Under the pieces are notes generated by a model. That model ran no database searches and was not told the DNA's origin. It saw only the letters and a program-made list of their open reading frames with translations. Below, one piece after another: positions 1-8,368 of a stretch of 11,739 nucleotides of DNA (its first letter is position 1; every line of letters begins with the position of its first letter). Position numbers and translations under genes: made by a program. Source of the stretch: Neolentinus lepideus HHB14362 ss-1 (taxonomy: Eukaryota; Basidiomycota; Agaricomycetes; Gloeophyllales; Gloeophyllaceae); contig KV425703.1 of NCBI GenBank assembly GCA_001632425.1, forward strand, positions 1-11,739. Reading direction: 5' to 3'.

Positions 1-134
1 GGGCATTAATACATTATGCTTAAAACATTACTGGGTATTGCATAAGGGTTTGTTAAAATATTAGGCATGTAATACATTATTATTACAGAACCGGCTGTCT
101 GAGGAAGCTGGACTGAGCTCTCAGGCAGCTGATC

Positions 135-548
135 TCACAGCTTCCATGTCTTAACACTGACTCGCCCGGAACGAGTGATTTCTACAGCCGGCACTGCTGT
201 CACCGTGTCGAATTGCTCTGAGGTGGGACCAGATGAGCCAGCCTACGAACATGATTAACAAATATGGCATATGATTGTGCATGTACTTACAAGGTCTTCA
301 GCATCGGCTTGAAAACTCTCTTGAACTGTAGAGGTAATCTATGCAAATATTGATCCTCTGTCGACGAGGAAGCACAATTATTTGATGGTACTTACCTCAC
401 TCTCGAGTCGTTGCCTCTTCTGCCTCCTTGCACTCACTTCATGCTGCTGAAAAGATCTCTGGGCGCGTTGCAAAACAGCATTGCAGCGCGCTTGATGTCG
501 ACGCCATGCAGAGTCTGTGATATACTTACCACAAATGCAAACCGGCAT
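135..548 (-). pseudogene. Broken N-terminus of a transposase-like protein with a zinc-finger-like motif
   Basis: Three exons join in frame on the - strand: 548-396 (51 codons), 338-291 (16 codons) and 242-135 (35 codons plus TGA). The introns are 339-395 (57 nt, GTAAGT...TAG) and 243-290 (48 nt, GTAAGT...TAG). The start is the ATG at 548-546. The first exon opens MPVCICGK, then a Cys-X-Cys-X11-His-X3-Cys pattern at residues 4-22, then a basic, Gln/Arg-rich segment. The third exon ends in a basic SGRVSVKTWKL motif. A short zinc-finger-like motif, a Gln/Arg-rich helix and a basic SGR motif resemble the N-terminus of agaricomycete Plavaka-type DDE transposases, as I know the family. No catalytic domain is present. 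The TGA is followed in the same frame by DQLPESSVQLPQ, so it looks like a nonsense mutation in a longer protein whose remainder lies outside the window or is lost. The exon structure is well supported; the family name is inference. Confidence 0.55.
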
Positions 549-821
549 GCTTACAGTAAACAGGCTGTGTGGTGCGAGATCTTGCAGTGGGCGTTGTGGG
601 CTTGTCAGAGGTAGATATGGACTTGAGCATCGACGTGAGTGTAGAGCAGCTAGTGCATAGTCAGTGGTCAGCCTGAGAGGCTCAACTTACGCCGCCGCTG
701 CAACTCAAAGGCACACAAACGGGCCGATTGATAGGAGGTGGAATGGCCATCACTGACCAAACTTCTGCCATCTCACTGAGGAATGGTTTTCGCAACTAGT
801 CTAATCATTCGGCGACAACCA
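549..821. other. Gene-free flank between the transposase-like relic and the CACTA-like element
   Basis: This is the 5' side of the - strand relic. A short - strand stretch (about 777-690) could be read as coding and is followed by a GTAAGT, but it contains no usable start and its phase does not join the downstream ATG. It is better read as leader or promoter sequence. Bases 819-821 (CCA) are the left copy of the target duplication of the adjacent element. Confidence 0.4.
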
Positions 822-1226
822 CACTGCGGGAGTCCCACTCTTTGAGGACCTGCAAAATGTTGATCAAAATGGATATCCAAATAATTACTTTCGCAAAATA
901 TTCTGTCATGGGAAAACTTAAATATTTAGAGAATGCTCAGTAGACTGGACAAAATATTATCCACAGCATTACCTTCAAGATGACCACAATGATTAAATAT
1001 CAACAGAATGGAAAAGAAGCAACAAAAGATTTGCTTTTGAAATCCATTTATGGAATGGATATATTTCAGGTTTGGGTAGCTGCCTAAATGGCTATCCATA
1101 CTTTTAATAATGTTCAGCCTTTTTAATTACATTATTATATAATATATTATTTCACATTTTGGTGTCATCCAAAAGTGAGCTGGAAAATATATATTCCTGA
1201 CTCTGTCAAAATGTATTGCCTGTTGA

Positions 1227-1260
1227 CTGCCCAGTGATTGCCCACTGACCGCCCACAAGA
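1227..1260 (+). repeat. Left short repeats TGAYYGCCCA inside the CACTA-like element
   Basis: Three successive copies read TGACTGCCCA, TGATTGCCCA and TGACCGCCCA at about 11-base spacing. Related copies in inverted orientation lie at 1451-1545 in the other arm. Short repeated motifs of this sort are typical of transposase-binding zones of CACTA elements, although here they lie about 400 bp from the end rather than close to it. Confidence 0.5.
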
Positions 1261-1450
1261 TCTATGCCCATGACAACTACTCTATGTAGTAATAGATAAT
1301 GATGAATATGTAATAGTGCACCGTGCATCTGGCCAACGATGTGGAATTCATTGTTGGGACTCTTGCCAAAATATACCTACCTATCTACCTACTACCTTGG
1401 CAAGTATTGGGTGTCATGCGATTAGTGGGCACTTATGACACAGCTGTGGG

Positions 1451-1545
1451 CGCTCCATGGGTGATCACCAGGTGCTCACCGGGCAATCACCGGGCGCTCT
1501 GTGGGTGGCCACCGGGCCCCCTATGGGCGATCACCGAGCAATACA
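1451..1545 (-). repeat. Right short repeats inside the CACTA-like element
   Basis: Read on the - strand, this GC-rich block repeats a GGTGATYGCCC-like unit several times, with variants such as GGTGGCCACCC and GGTGAGCACC. It stands out against the AT-rich surroundings and corresponds to the repeat block in the left arm. Confidence 0.5.
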
Positions 1546-1937
1546 TTCTGACTCAGTCCCAAATATATACTTTTTTATATACTTTTTTATACCATCAAAA
1601 GGTAATATATGGTATTACATAATATAACACCTAAATAGCTCTTATGGTAATATATATAATTATTTGCCATTTAAGAGTCGGCAAAGATTTAAAACAAACT
1701 CGCTTACAAAAATGTTTCTCGGAGAAAATATTTTGCTATCAGTTTTGCTCGATGTTTAACTATAGATATTCAAGCAATCTTGAAGGTAATAAAATGGATA
1801 ATATTTCGTCCAGTCTGTTGACTATTCCCTTAGTATATACTTTTCTCTTTGACAGAATGGTTTGCCAAAGTAATTATATGGGATATCCATTTCGATCAAC
1901 ATTTTGCAGGTCCTCAAAGAGTGAGACTCCCGCAGTG

Positions 1938-2180
1938 CCAGTTACAGCCAGCTCAACAACTTGCCGCCGGCTTACCACCCGGTGACCACGTGCGCCAGAA
2001 TTGCCACGCTCTGGCCAAATATGCAAGCCACTACCAGCCGCGGGAGGATTTGCTGATGATGAGGTACTGTGCTTTACACCTCGTTTGTCTGTTGTGAGTC
2101 GGAATTCCGAAGATGACTGAATGCTGCAGACGCCGCTGCTAGTCACTGAACGAGCCCCGCGCCCTCTCCATCGACCAATG
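1938..2180 (-). pseudogene. Eroded partial copy of ATG5 (end of exon 1, intron 1, possibly start of exon 2)
   Basis: Bases 2127-2158 match 4972-5003 of the intact ATG5 gene at 26 of 32 positions, in the same orientation. The 13-mer CCGAAGATGACTG (2107-2119) matches 4954-4966, and TGAGTC (2095-2100) matches 4948-4953, all in the same order. The - strand can be read as EGAGLVQW where ATG5 has DDGGLVKW at its exon 1 end, directly before the first intron. Further along, CCTCATC and CAAGTTG fall in the same order and at about the same distance as in ATG5 exon 2, but similarity there is weak. The copy stops where the CACTA-like element begins and has no open frame of any length. It would be a dead fragment. 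The 2095-2180 part is the better supported one. Confidence 0.45.
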
Positions 2181-2274
2181 ACTCATGGAAAGATGAAATC
2201 CTGCTCAGAGTACTTGCGTCGCGTTATACCCCCTCCAAGCCTAGCCCAACTAACCACTCGAACATTTTTTCTAG

Positions 2275-3193
2275 ATCGTCGACATAGTCGTTTACCCGAT
2301 CTTCCTCGCGCTAAACGTCTACACTGTCGCCCAGATGGGCGGGCGCTACTCTCCGGCCAGGAAACCATGACCACCCCTCTGGTCCTTCGGCATCTGGTAC
2401 CTCATCCACCTACTTCTCTGCATCGTCGTCTACCTGTTCTTCCCCGGCTACAGGAAAGTTATCATCGACGGTATCGGCTGTCGTTCCTCCTCCTCGCCAT
2501 CTTCAATACCGTACGCGTCACTCTGGGCAGACATCTTCAATACGTTCTCCTCTGACCGTACCGTCCAACACAAGCTTGTTCCCTTATAACCTTCGCGCTC
2601 TCCCTATTCGACCACCTCCCCTTTCTCTCTGTGCCACCTGTCCTCATCATCTTCACGGCCTTCGGCGTCGACATCCTCGCTACGAGGCCAGTGTCTGGAT
2701 CTTCCTCGCTTTGTGACTGCCGCAACATGTTTTATTTATTTTTACTACGCATGCATAGTTCATTTCTAGATCTGCAGCCTCTTCCTCGAAGGCACCGCTG
2801 CGATGTGTGCGTTTGTCTCCTCCGCGGGCGACTTCCCGGCGTCCATCGCGGTAGCATGGTCCTTCTAGGCCGTCTACGCCCACCAGACCATTTCTTCGTC
2901 CGGTAAGTATTTCCTGTCCTTCCACCAGCCTTTCTTTTTGCGGACCCCTTGACCTTGACTAACATTGACCTTTTCCAGGCCAATTCATCCACTTCTCCGC
3001 TCTTGCGTGGGTCAAGTACATGGGGCATCACCGCGCGTTTGCCGCGGGTGCCCGCGAGGGGGCGGGGGTTGAGCTTCGAGGATCCGGAGTGGGCGGGTTC
3101 TTCCGGGCGCATAGGATGCGAGGAGATGAGTTGATGAGGAGGGGAATGCGAGGAGAAAAGAGGAGAAACACGATCTTGAACGACGAGCGATAA
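2275..3193 (+). pseudogene. Decayed gene for a multi-pass membrane protein of unknown function
   Basis: An acceptor (CTAAC branch near 2249, TTTTTTCTAG ending at 2274) leads into VVYPIFLALNVYTVAQMGG. Then, with frame changes, come WSFGIWYLIHLLLCIVVYLF, RKVIIDGIG, FLLLAIFNTV, VLIIFTAFGVDI, FLEGTAAMCAFVSSAGDF and ASIAVAWSF. A 76-nt intron (2903-2978, GTAAGT...CCAG) follows, then QFIHFSALAWVKYMGHHRAF and a basic tail to TAA at 3191-3193. These hydrophobic blocks resemble an uncharacterised agaricomycete membrane protein family I recall, with several membrane helices. The reading needs several frameshifts. It has in-frame stops, for example TGA near 2368 and a TAG where a Trp is expected near 2865, and a block in the middle seems missing. 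The splice sites and the last exon remain intact, so decay is fairly recent. No function is known to me. Confidence 0.65.
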
Positions 3194-3697
3194 CCTAACC
3201 GTGACCGTGACCACAGCCATATCCTCGATACGGACTGCGGCGTACGAGTTCGCAAGTAGCGTAGTAAGTGTATGGATCTATGCGTGTCTGTAGACTACAA
3301 ATCTCATCTTCACATCCGCTTCAGGTGGACAAGAGTCTGAAGACACATCCCGGTCCTAATTGGCATTACTACTCCCATGCATGCCACACGTTCTGGGCCA
3401 ATAGACTGAATCGGATACAATTCAATTACATCCTTTTCAAAGTCATGAGTCCAACTGCATCGAGCCACTTGTATTACATATATGGAACTCGCACTTGGAT
3501 GGTGGTCACTTTCCCTGTGTAGACTTCGGGGAAGGGTATGATATAAAGGAAGTAGCATTAGTCCATTATCTAAGTAGCAAGTAGCAAGCATCCCCATAGA
3601 CAGAAAAGCATTCCCTCACCCCTCCCATCACCTCCGCAAACAACCGCCGTCCCAGAACCCGCGCACCACGTCCTAGGCACCCACCCCACCCCTCCCA
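3194..3697. other. Convergent spacer between membrane-protein relic and ATG5
   Basis: This 504-base stretch lies at the 3' ends of two convergent genes. Open frames here are short and show no recognisable motif or consistent splice structure. It presumably holds the ATG5 3' untranslated region. I see no repeat or RNA gene in it. Confidence 0.5.
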
Positions 3698-5299
3698 CTA
3701 CGCACCTGGCCTTCCAATACCCACACAAACACTCACCCACCCGTCCGCACCTGCCATGCACGCGCCGAGCCACGCCATCTCCGCATCGAGCGGGCACGGG
3801 ACACCTTGTATGAGGGCGTAGGCTAGGTCGGGGCTGGATTGGGAGGTGGGGGTCGGGCGGGGTCTTGCAGCTGCGACGAAAAGGAGCGTTAAATGCGGCG
3901 GTTGGGCAAGAGGAAGGGCACGGGAGGGGTGAGCGAAGGAAGGGAAATAGAGAGGGAGGAAAGAGGAAGGAACAGGGAAAATGGAAAATGGAAGAGACTC
4001 ACTGCTATGTCTCGGGTTCGCGATCGGGAAGAGTAGCGGGAGGTGCGTGTGCAGGAAGCGCCCGAGCGTGTGCGGTGCACCATCGGCGAGCGCCGGGGGG
4101 ACGAGGTCCTGCAGGACGGGCCCGTCGGGGAGGTAGATGCGCGCGGGGACGGAGCGCACGGCGGTCGCGGCGTCGCGATTTGCGTCGGTGCTGAGAGAAG
4201 TAAGCGTGTGGACGCGAGAATAAGGCGGGGTGGAATAGGAAAAGAATTTGGAGACGGAGGGTATGGATACGATGGAGCAATAGTGACACTCACCTAGCCC
4301 CGGGCTCTGCACTTGGCGGGCGCGTGTGCACCATACTAGCGGACGAAGGCGGGACGGGCGCGGGCGAGGGTGAGCGCCCCCCCTGAGCGTTTGGCGAGGG
4401 TGTGGGTGTAATCTTCGAGGCGATGCGCCAGTAGGTGTCGAAGTCGTCTGGGGTGGAGGACAGGGGTGAGTACAACAAACAAGGGTACATTTTAAGGGAG
4501 AGAAAACGGTTGGTGGAGACTGATGGTTGGTGATGGAGGCCGGCTGGGGAAAGGGTGAACTTGGATGATGATATAGTGTAGTCTGCCATCTCGCAAAGGA
4601 ATGGTAGTAACAGATAGCAGTATATCGTCTAGTACAAGAAAGAGATACCTGCACTCACGTTCCCTAATCCCTTCCCAAATTCCATCCTGCTCCTGCTTCC
4701 TCAGCCCGGTCATGCGCTTCGTGTTCCCCCACCGAATAAAATCCGCCTCCTTCAGCTGTCCCATAAACGCCTGCTTGCATGCCTCTGCACTAGGCGCCAA
4801 CAGCAACTTGTCCGTCGGCGGCGAGGCGAGGTGCAGCACGAGCTTCAGCGGCGTGGGTCCAGAGGAGGATGTAGCGGCGGAAGGGGAGAGCGAGGTCGTG
4901 TACGTGTCGTAGATGAGGCCAATAGGCCAGTGCCTGTCTCATTAGTCTGAGTCCCGAAGATGACTGGCGACCAGACGGCGCTGCTCACCACTTAACGAGT
5001 CCCCCATCATCTCGCTCGAACCACCACTCCTCCTCCTTCACCACGCGCCCCCCGTTCTCGTCAAACACGACATCCATCAGAAACGCTCGCACCTCGGGCA
5101 CCACCAGCGGCAGATAGCTCACACGGGGCGCCTGGATGAAGTAGCATTCGAGCCCGCGGTTGGAATTGGCCGGGAGCTCCTTCGCGTCGACGCGTATCTC
5201 GAGTGGGACGGTCCCCTCCCAGGTAAGGCGGCGAAAGAGCGCGATGGAGGCGGGCGTTGAGAAAGCGGAGGGGGCGTGGCGAGCGCCGTACGTCGACAT
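3698..5299 (-). CDS. ATG5: Autophagy protein Atg5
   Basis: Five exons join in frame: 5299-4989, 4933-4659, 4447-4294, 4190-4003 and 3870-3698. They total 1,101 nt and encode 366 residues. Introns of 55, 211, 103 and 132 nt all have GTGAGT/GTGAGC donors and CAG acceptors. Landmarks of Atg5 are the FRRLTWEGTVPLEIRVD and IQAPRVSYLPLVVPEV segments of the first ubiquitin-like domain, and HWPIGLIYD across the first intron. These are followed by the helical segment LKEADFIRWGNTKRMTGLRK, DFDTYWRIASKI, and a second ubiquitin-like domain from about residue 255 (ARIYLPDGPVLQDLVPP) to the end. Lys176 (GNTKRM) is the likely acceptor for Atg12. Atg5 forms the Atg12-Atg5-Atg16 complex that promotes Atg8 lipidation on the growing autophagosome. 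A Ser/Pro-rich linker (about residues 205-247) separates the halves, and the protein is longer than yeast Atg5. The first in-frame ATG after a non-ATG stretch sets the start. Exact C-terminal exon borders are the least certain part. Confidence 0.93.
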
Positions 5300-5497
5300 C
5301 AATGTGGCTGGTTGAGATGAGGACTAATTAACGCTGTGGCTGTCGATCGCGCGACTCGCGATCCATGGCTCTCGAAACCTCAAACTTTACTGATACAGAC
5401 AAAGAATACATTTTTAGCTATAATTTCTACAACACAATTCAGTAGCACTGGATAATAGATAATAGTACAATGCAAGCTCGAGGTCACATATCGGTAC
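5300..5497. promoter_or_regulatory. Compact intergenic region: F-box gene 3' end and ATG5 promoter
   Basis: Only 198 bases separate the stop codon of the upstream F-box-like gene from the ATG5 start, both on the - strand. The part next to the F-box stop is AT-rich (about 5395-5480), as expected for a 3' untranslated region. ATG5 promoter elements must lie here or inside the neighbour's 3' end. I could not identify a specific factor site. Confidence 0.4.
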
Positions 5498-7964
5498 CTA
5501 GCCCATGTAGATGATATCGATATTGTGGACTCGCTCGTTCATTTCGTCCATCTGTGAAGGCAATTCATCAGTGACTCAGCCCTAGGCTACAGACCCTCCG
5601 TAAAATGGCACTCACATGCATCCCAATAATCCTCTCCTCGTCTATAAGCACGGCATCATACGAGTAGCTCCTCCGCGACACCGTCTCAATATACGGCAGG
5701 CGCGACTCCACGGGGTTCTCAAACACCCCCAAGTCGTCCGACAAGTACGTCTCAAAACAATTCAGCCACACCGTCGCGTCCTGCGTGATCTCAATCGGGA
5801 CCATATCCATCTTCACCCGCTCCTTATCCTCCTCATACTCCCACCCCTCCGCCTCCTCTTCGTACGGCGTAAAACCCAGGTGGTAATGCTCCCTCTCCCA
5901 TGCCCAATTGTCCACACTAATCCCAAAAGGTCCACAATCTCCCATGCGCCGCTTCTCCCTCCCTTCGATCGCATCCAACACCGTACTCGCCGGAATTCCC
6001 GTGCCCGCTGGCAGCTTCCGCTTCCCGTCCATCATCTTCTTCACCTTATAGCGATTAAAGTCCATCACGCTAATCCTGGACGGACCCGCGTCCGCCACGC
6101 TCGCAGACCGCTGCCCACACGTCGTCGTCACCCACCGCGTCACCACATCATTCGCATCGAACCACCGAGTCACCCGTGGCCCCCAGCGCGCCCATGGCAC
6201 CACCAGCGTTTCGTTCTTCTGGCATCCTTCCTCAAACCACTCGAGCAGGCTGCTCCGGTGCGTGATGAGCGACACCGCGACGAGCGGGTTCGCGAGCGGC
6301 TGCTGCTGGAGGAGGATGTTGAAGATGATGATCGCGTCCTCGGCTTTGTCATGGAACGGTTGGCCGGTGCGATGCGATAATCCGGAGGGCGCGGGGTTAG
6401 GCTCGCCGCGGCAGGCGGTCCGAGCGATGCAACACTCAGGGCGCAGCGCGGGCAGGCTGAGCCAGACGGGAACGAGACGCTTTTCTGGGCTGGAGAGGTC
6501 GAAGAGCTCGAGCACGGCGGTGTGGTTGTTGACCATGACGATCGCGGTGGGAGAGATGAAGGTAAAAGAGGTATACGTGCCTGAGTGTGCGGTGTGGACC
6601 TGTATGAATTAGATAAAGCCAAAATATCATGAATAGGAGGGGCAACTCACGATGCTACGAGTAGCGGTCTTCCAGCTGTAGACGAATAAGCGGTCCTCAG
6701 TTATCGGGGAGAAGGGAAAGGTGAGCAGGAGGACGAGGAGGTCTCCGACGATTTCAATACCGATGCTGGCGTGGCCAAGGGCTTCGACGTTGTGGAGGAC
6801 CGTAAACATGGGTTTCGATGCGCTCGGATGAGGTTTGCCGGTTGAAAATTGGATGAACTCGATGAAGATGTCTCGGGTGTACATTGGGTGGAGGCTTACG
6901 GTGCGTCTGTAACCAGTGTTAATTAGTCGTAGCACTGAGAAAAACAACTGTTATACGAGAGAGGATGATGCTGTGTACTATAGGAGAGTACTGCAACAGG
7001 GAGATACACGCTCTCTCCGTTGATACGATACTTTTAACCTCCCACTAGGGCAGTATGTCCTTTAAAAACACCGCCAAATACGCAGGGTGCATCCCACATG
7101 AAAAAGTTCAATCCACAGGGTAAGAAGCTCTCTTCGCGCAAAGCCAAGAAGGAGGGCTGGCAGACAAGTGCAGCTAGGGCTGCCAAGCCCAAGTTACCCT
7201 GTTCGCTCTCTGGACATACCCCATTCTCAGTGCTACATCCAGAAGTCGCTTCCACTGCCACCCAAAGCAACAGCTGCGATAGAACGAACCGTACACCTTC
7301 GACTTTAAGCTTTAGAGCACCATCATCACATGTCAATACCACGCGCTCTTTACCCACGATCGCATCGAGAATTCACTCCATCCGCACTTTACAAAAACGA
7401 CGGTCGCGCCCACTCGCACATCTGCCATGAAAAGGTACTCAAAACTCACTGGGTTACCACCGCTACAAGATCGTGTTCCTGAACCGCCATCCCAAGATCC
7501 ACCACGAGATCCGTCGTTTCGATAGAGCGCCACGGCACCCTGACTTCAGCGTCATCGTGCAGATCATCCAGCGACGGCAGGCAGATATACTTCAGACCTT
7601 TAGTGATCCGAGACATGTCCTGTGGCGCCTCCCCAAGTATGTACACGCCGCTTGTAAAGTCGTAGATCCCCGAGGGAATGTGCTTGACATCAACGGAGAT
7701 GATCCTGTGTCTGATGAACCCGAACCACGCGTCCTGTCTCTGGCGTAACCGCTGCAACTTCTCCGAAACGGGCAAGTAATACAATGGATTGTCCTCGGCG
7801 CATGCGGCGAACAGTTCGATGGCGTATTGAAGGGCGGTAGATTGCTTGATGATGGATTTGAAGAGCCGATTGATTCGTCGACATTTCAGCAGATCGAGAC
7901 CATCAAGAAAATGTAGGCATCGATGCAAAAGCTCAGTAGGCAAATCGAGGAGTTTCAGCTTCAT
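5498..7964 (-). CDS. F-box-like protein
   Basis: Four exons join in frame: 7964-7450, 6906-6651, 6599-5616 and 5551-5498. They total 1,809 nt and encode 602 residues. Introns are 543, 51 and 64 nt with GTGAGT donors and ACAG acceptors. Residues about 3-48 (KLLDLPTELLHRCLHFLDG, then LLKCRRINRLFKSII) fit an F-box, the segment that binds Skp1 in SCF ubiquitin ligases. The rest resembles the large agaricomycete F-box-like families, with blocks such as IEFIQFSTGKPHP, GHASIGIEIVGDLLVLLLTF, DRLFVYSWKT and FTFISPTAIVMVNN, and a C-terminal end DAVLIDEERIIGM...NIDIIYMG. Such proteins would recruit a substrate for ubiquitination, but the target is unknown. The ATG at 7964-7962 starts immediately before the F-box; the frame runs further upstream but without another ATG. 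All exons lack internal stops, so the gene looks functional. Its weak point is the very long first intron. Confidence 0.85.
6907..7449 (-). other. Unusually long 543-nt first intron of the F-box-like gene
   Basis: Donor CA|GTGAGT (7449) and acceptor CTAATTAACACTGGTTACAG|A (ending at 6907) join ...VVTQ to RTVSLHPMYT with the right phase. At 543 nt it is about ten times the other two introns of the gene. The middle (about 6960-7430) looks like inserted foreign sequence. It holds a 107-codon - strand open stretch (7357-7034, which begins with GTG and has no early ATG) and an antisense 110-codon + strand frame (7098-7430). I recognise neither. I found no clear terminal repeats or target duplication. 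An extra exon hidden here cannot be excluded. Confidence 0.6.
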
Positions 7965-8039
7965 ATGGAAGAGCTCGAGGTCCAGCAGAGTGGCGACGAC
8001 GGAAGATCCGTGCCCAGGCAAGTGCAGTCAGGTCTGTGT

Positions 8040-8150
8040 GTGACATATCACGTGGTGATCGTGACAACGTGCCACGATTGTATTACTGTGTGGCATTTTA
8101 TAACGATCAGACCCCAGCTCATGACCGGTGTTAATTCGCCATTGGATTGC
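8040..8150 (-). promoter_or_regulatory. Possible promoter elements of the F-box-like gene
   Basis: Upstream of the F-box start (7964), the - strand has a CCAAT motif (8145-8141) about 180 bp from the ATG and a palindromic CACGTG (8049-8054) about 85 bp from it. CCAAT boxes (Hap complex) and CACGTG E-boxes (bHLH factors) are common in fungal promoters. Such short motifs also occur by chance, so this is a weak call. Confidence 0.2.
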
Positions 8151-8368
8151 TTGAATATTGCTCTTAATTTCCTTTGCTTCTTTTGCCTCTCTTTGTGGTC
8201 ACGTCATTTACTCGCAATCTAGCGCCAATACATTGTTATCATTTACTCACGTCACCTCGTGGTGTCTCAAGGCGACACAAAATCACTTACACCATGAATT
8301 TATTTCACGTCCCTCCAGTAACCAGTCTGATGATTTCGGCTAGTGCAAAAGTGTCAGCTTCCAATTTC
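8151..8368. other. Spacer between the F-box-like gene and the F-box-like relic
   Basis: This is 5' flank of the intact F-box-like gene and 3' flank of the relic. It is pyrimidine-rich in places (near 8160-8200) and shows no coding segment with consistent motifs. Confidence 0.4.

Larger units (their letters stand above)
822..1937. mobile_element. Non-autonomous CACTA-like element with long inverted arms
   Basis: The two ends are exact inverted copies of CACTGCGGGAG (822-832 and 1927-1937), each flanked outside by CCA (819-821 and 1938-1940). CACT-type ends with a 3-bp duplication are the hallmark of the CACTA/EnSpm superfamily. The inverted similarity runs inward for about 180 bp at roughly 80% by eye, sharing for example TTTGAGGACCTGCAAAATG and the motifs ATTCTGTCA, AGACTGGAC and ATTACCTTCAAGA. 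It becomes patchy, then returns as GACTCTGTCAAAATGTATTG near 1198-1217 against its counterpart near 1533-1555. Both arms carry short internal repeats of the form TGAYYGCCCA (about 1227-1260 and 1451-1545). The middle is AT-rich with no transposase frame, so the element would depend on enzyme supplied elsewhere. Its size and arm length also fit a foldback-like element. Confidence 0.75.

Noticed and set aside
690..777. Extra upstream exons for the transposase-like relic
   Set aside because: A coding-looking stretch and a GTAAGT are present, but the phases do not match downstream, and the ATG at 548 already gives a complete first exon.
2732..3220. 162-codon - strand open frame over the membrane-protein relic
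   Set aside because: It is Arg/Ser-rich with no motif, while the + strand shows a recognisable series of hydrophobic blocks and an intron.
3871..4002. Purine/pyrimidine-rich tract on the + strand
   Set aside because: It is the pyrimidine-rich fourth intron of ATG5 seen from the other strand, not a separate repeat.
3698..4654. A single 318-codon - strand frame
   Set aside because: It reads through three ATG5 introns. The Atg5 motifs are joined correctly only when those introns are removed.
5616..6380. 254-codon + strand open frame opposite the F-box-like gene
   Set aside because: Its composition is dominated by Arg, His, Pro and Leu, as expected from reading the complement of a GC-rich coding exon. 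The - strand has conserved blocks and proper splice sites.
7034..7357. 107-codon - strand frame within the long intron as a separate gene
   Set aside because: It begins with GTG, has no early ATG, and lies inside an intron with matching splice phases. No family is recognised.
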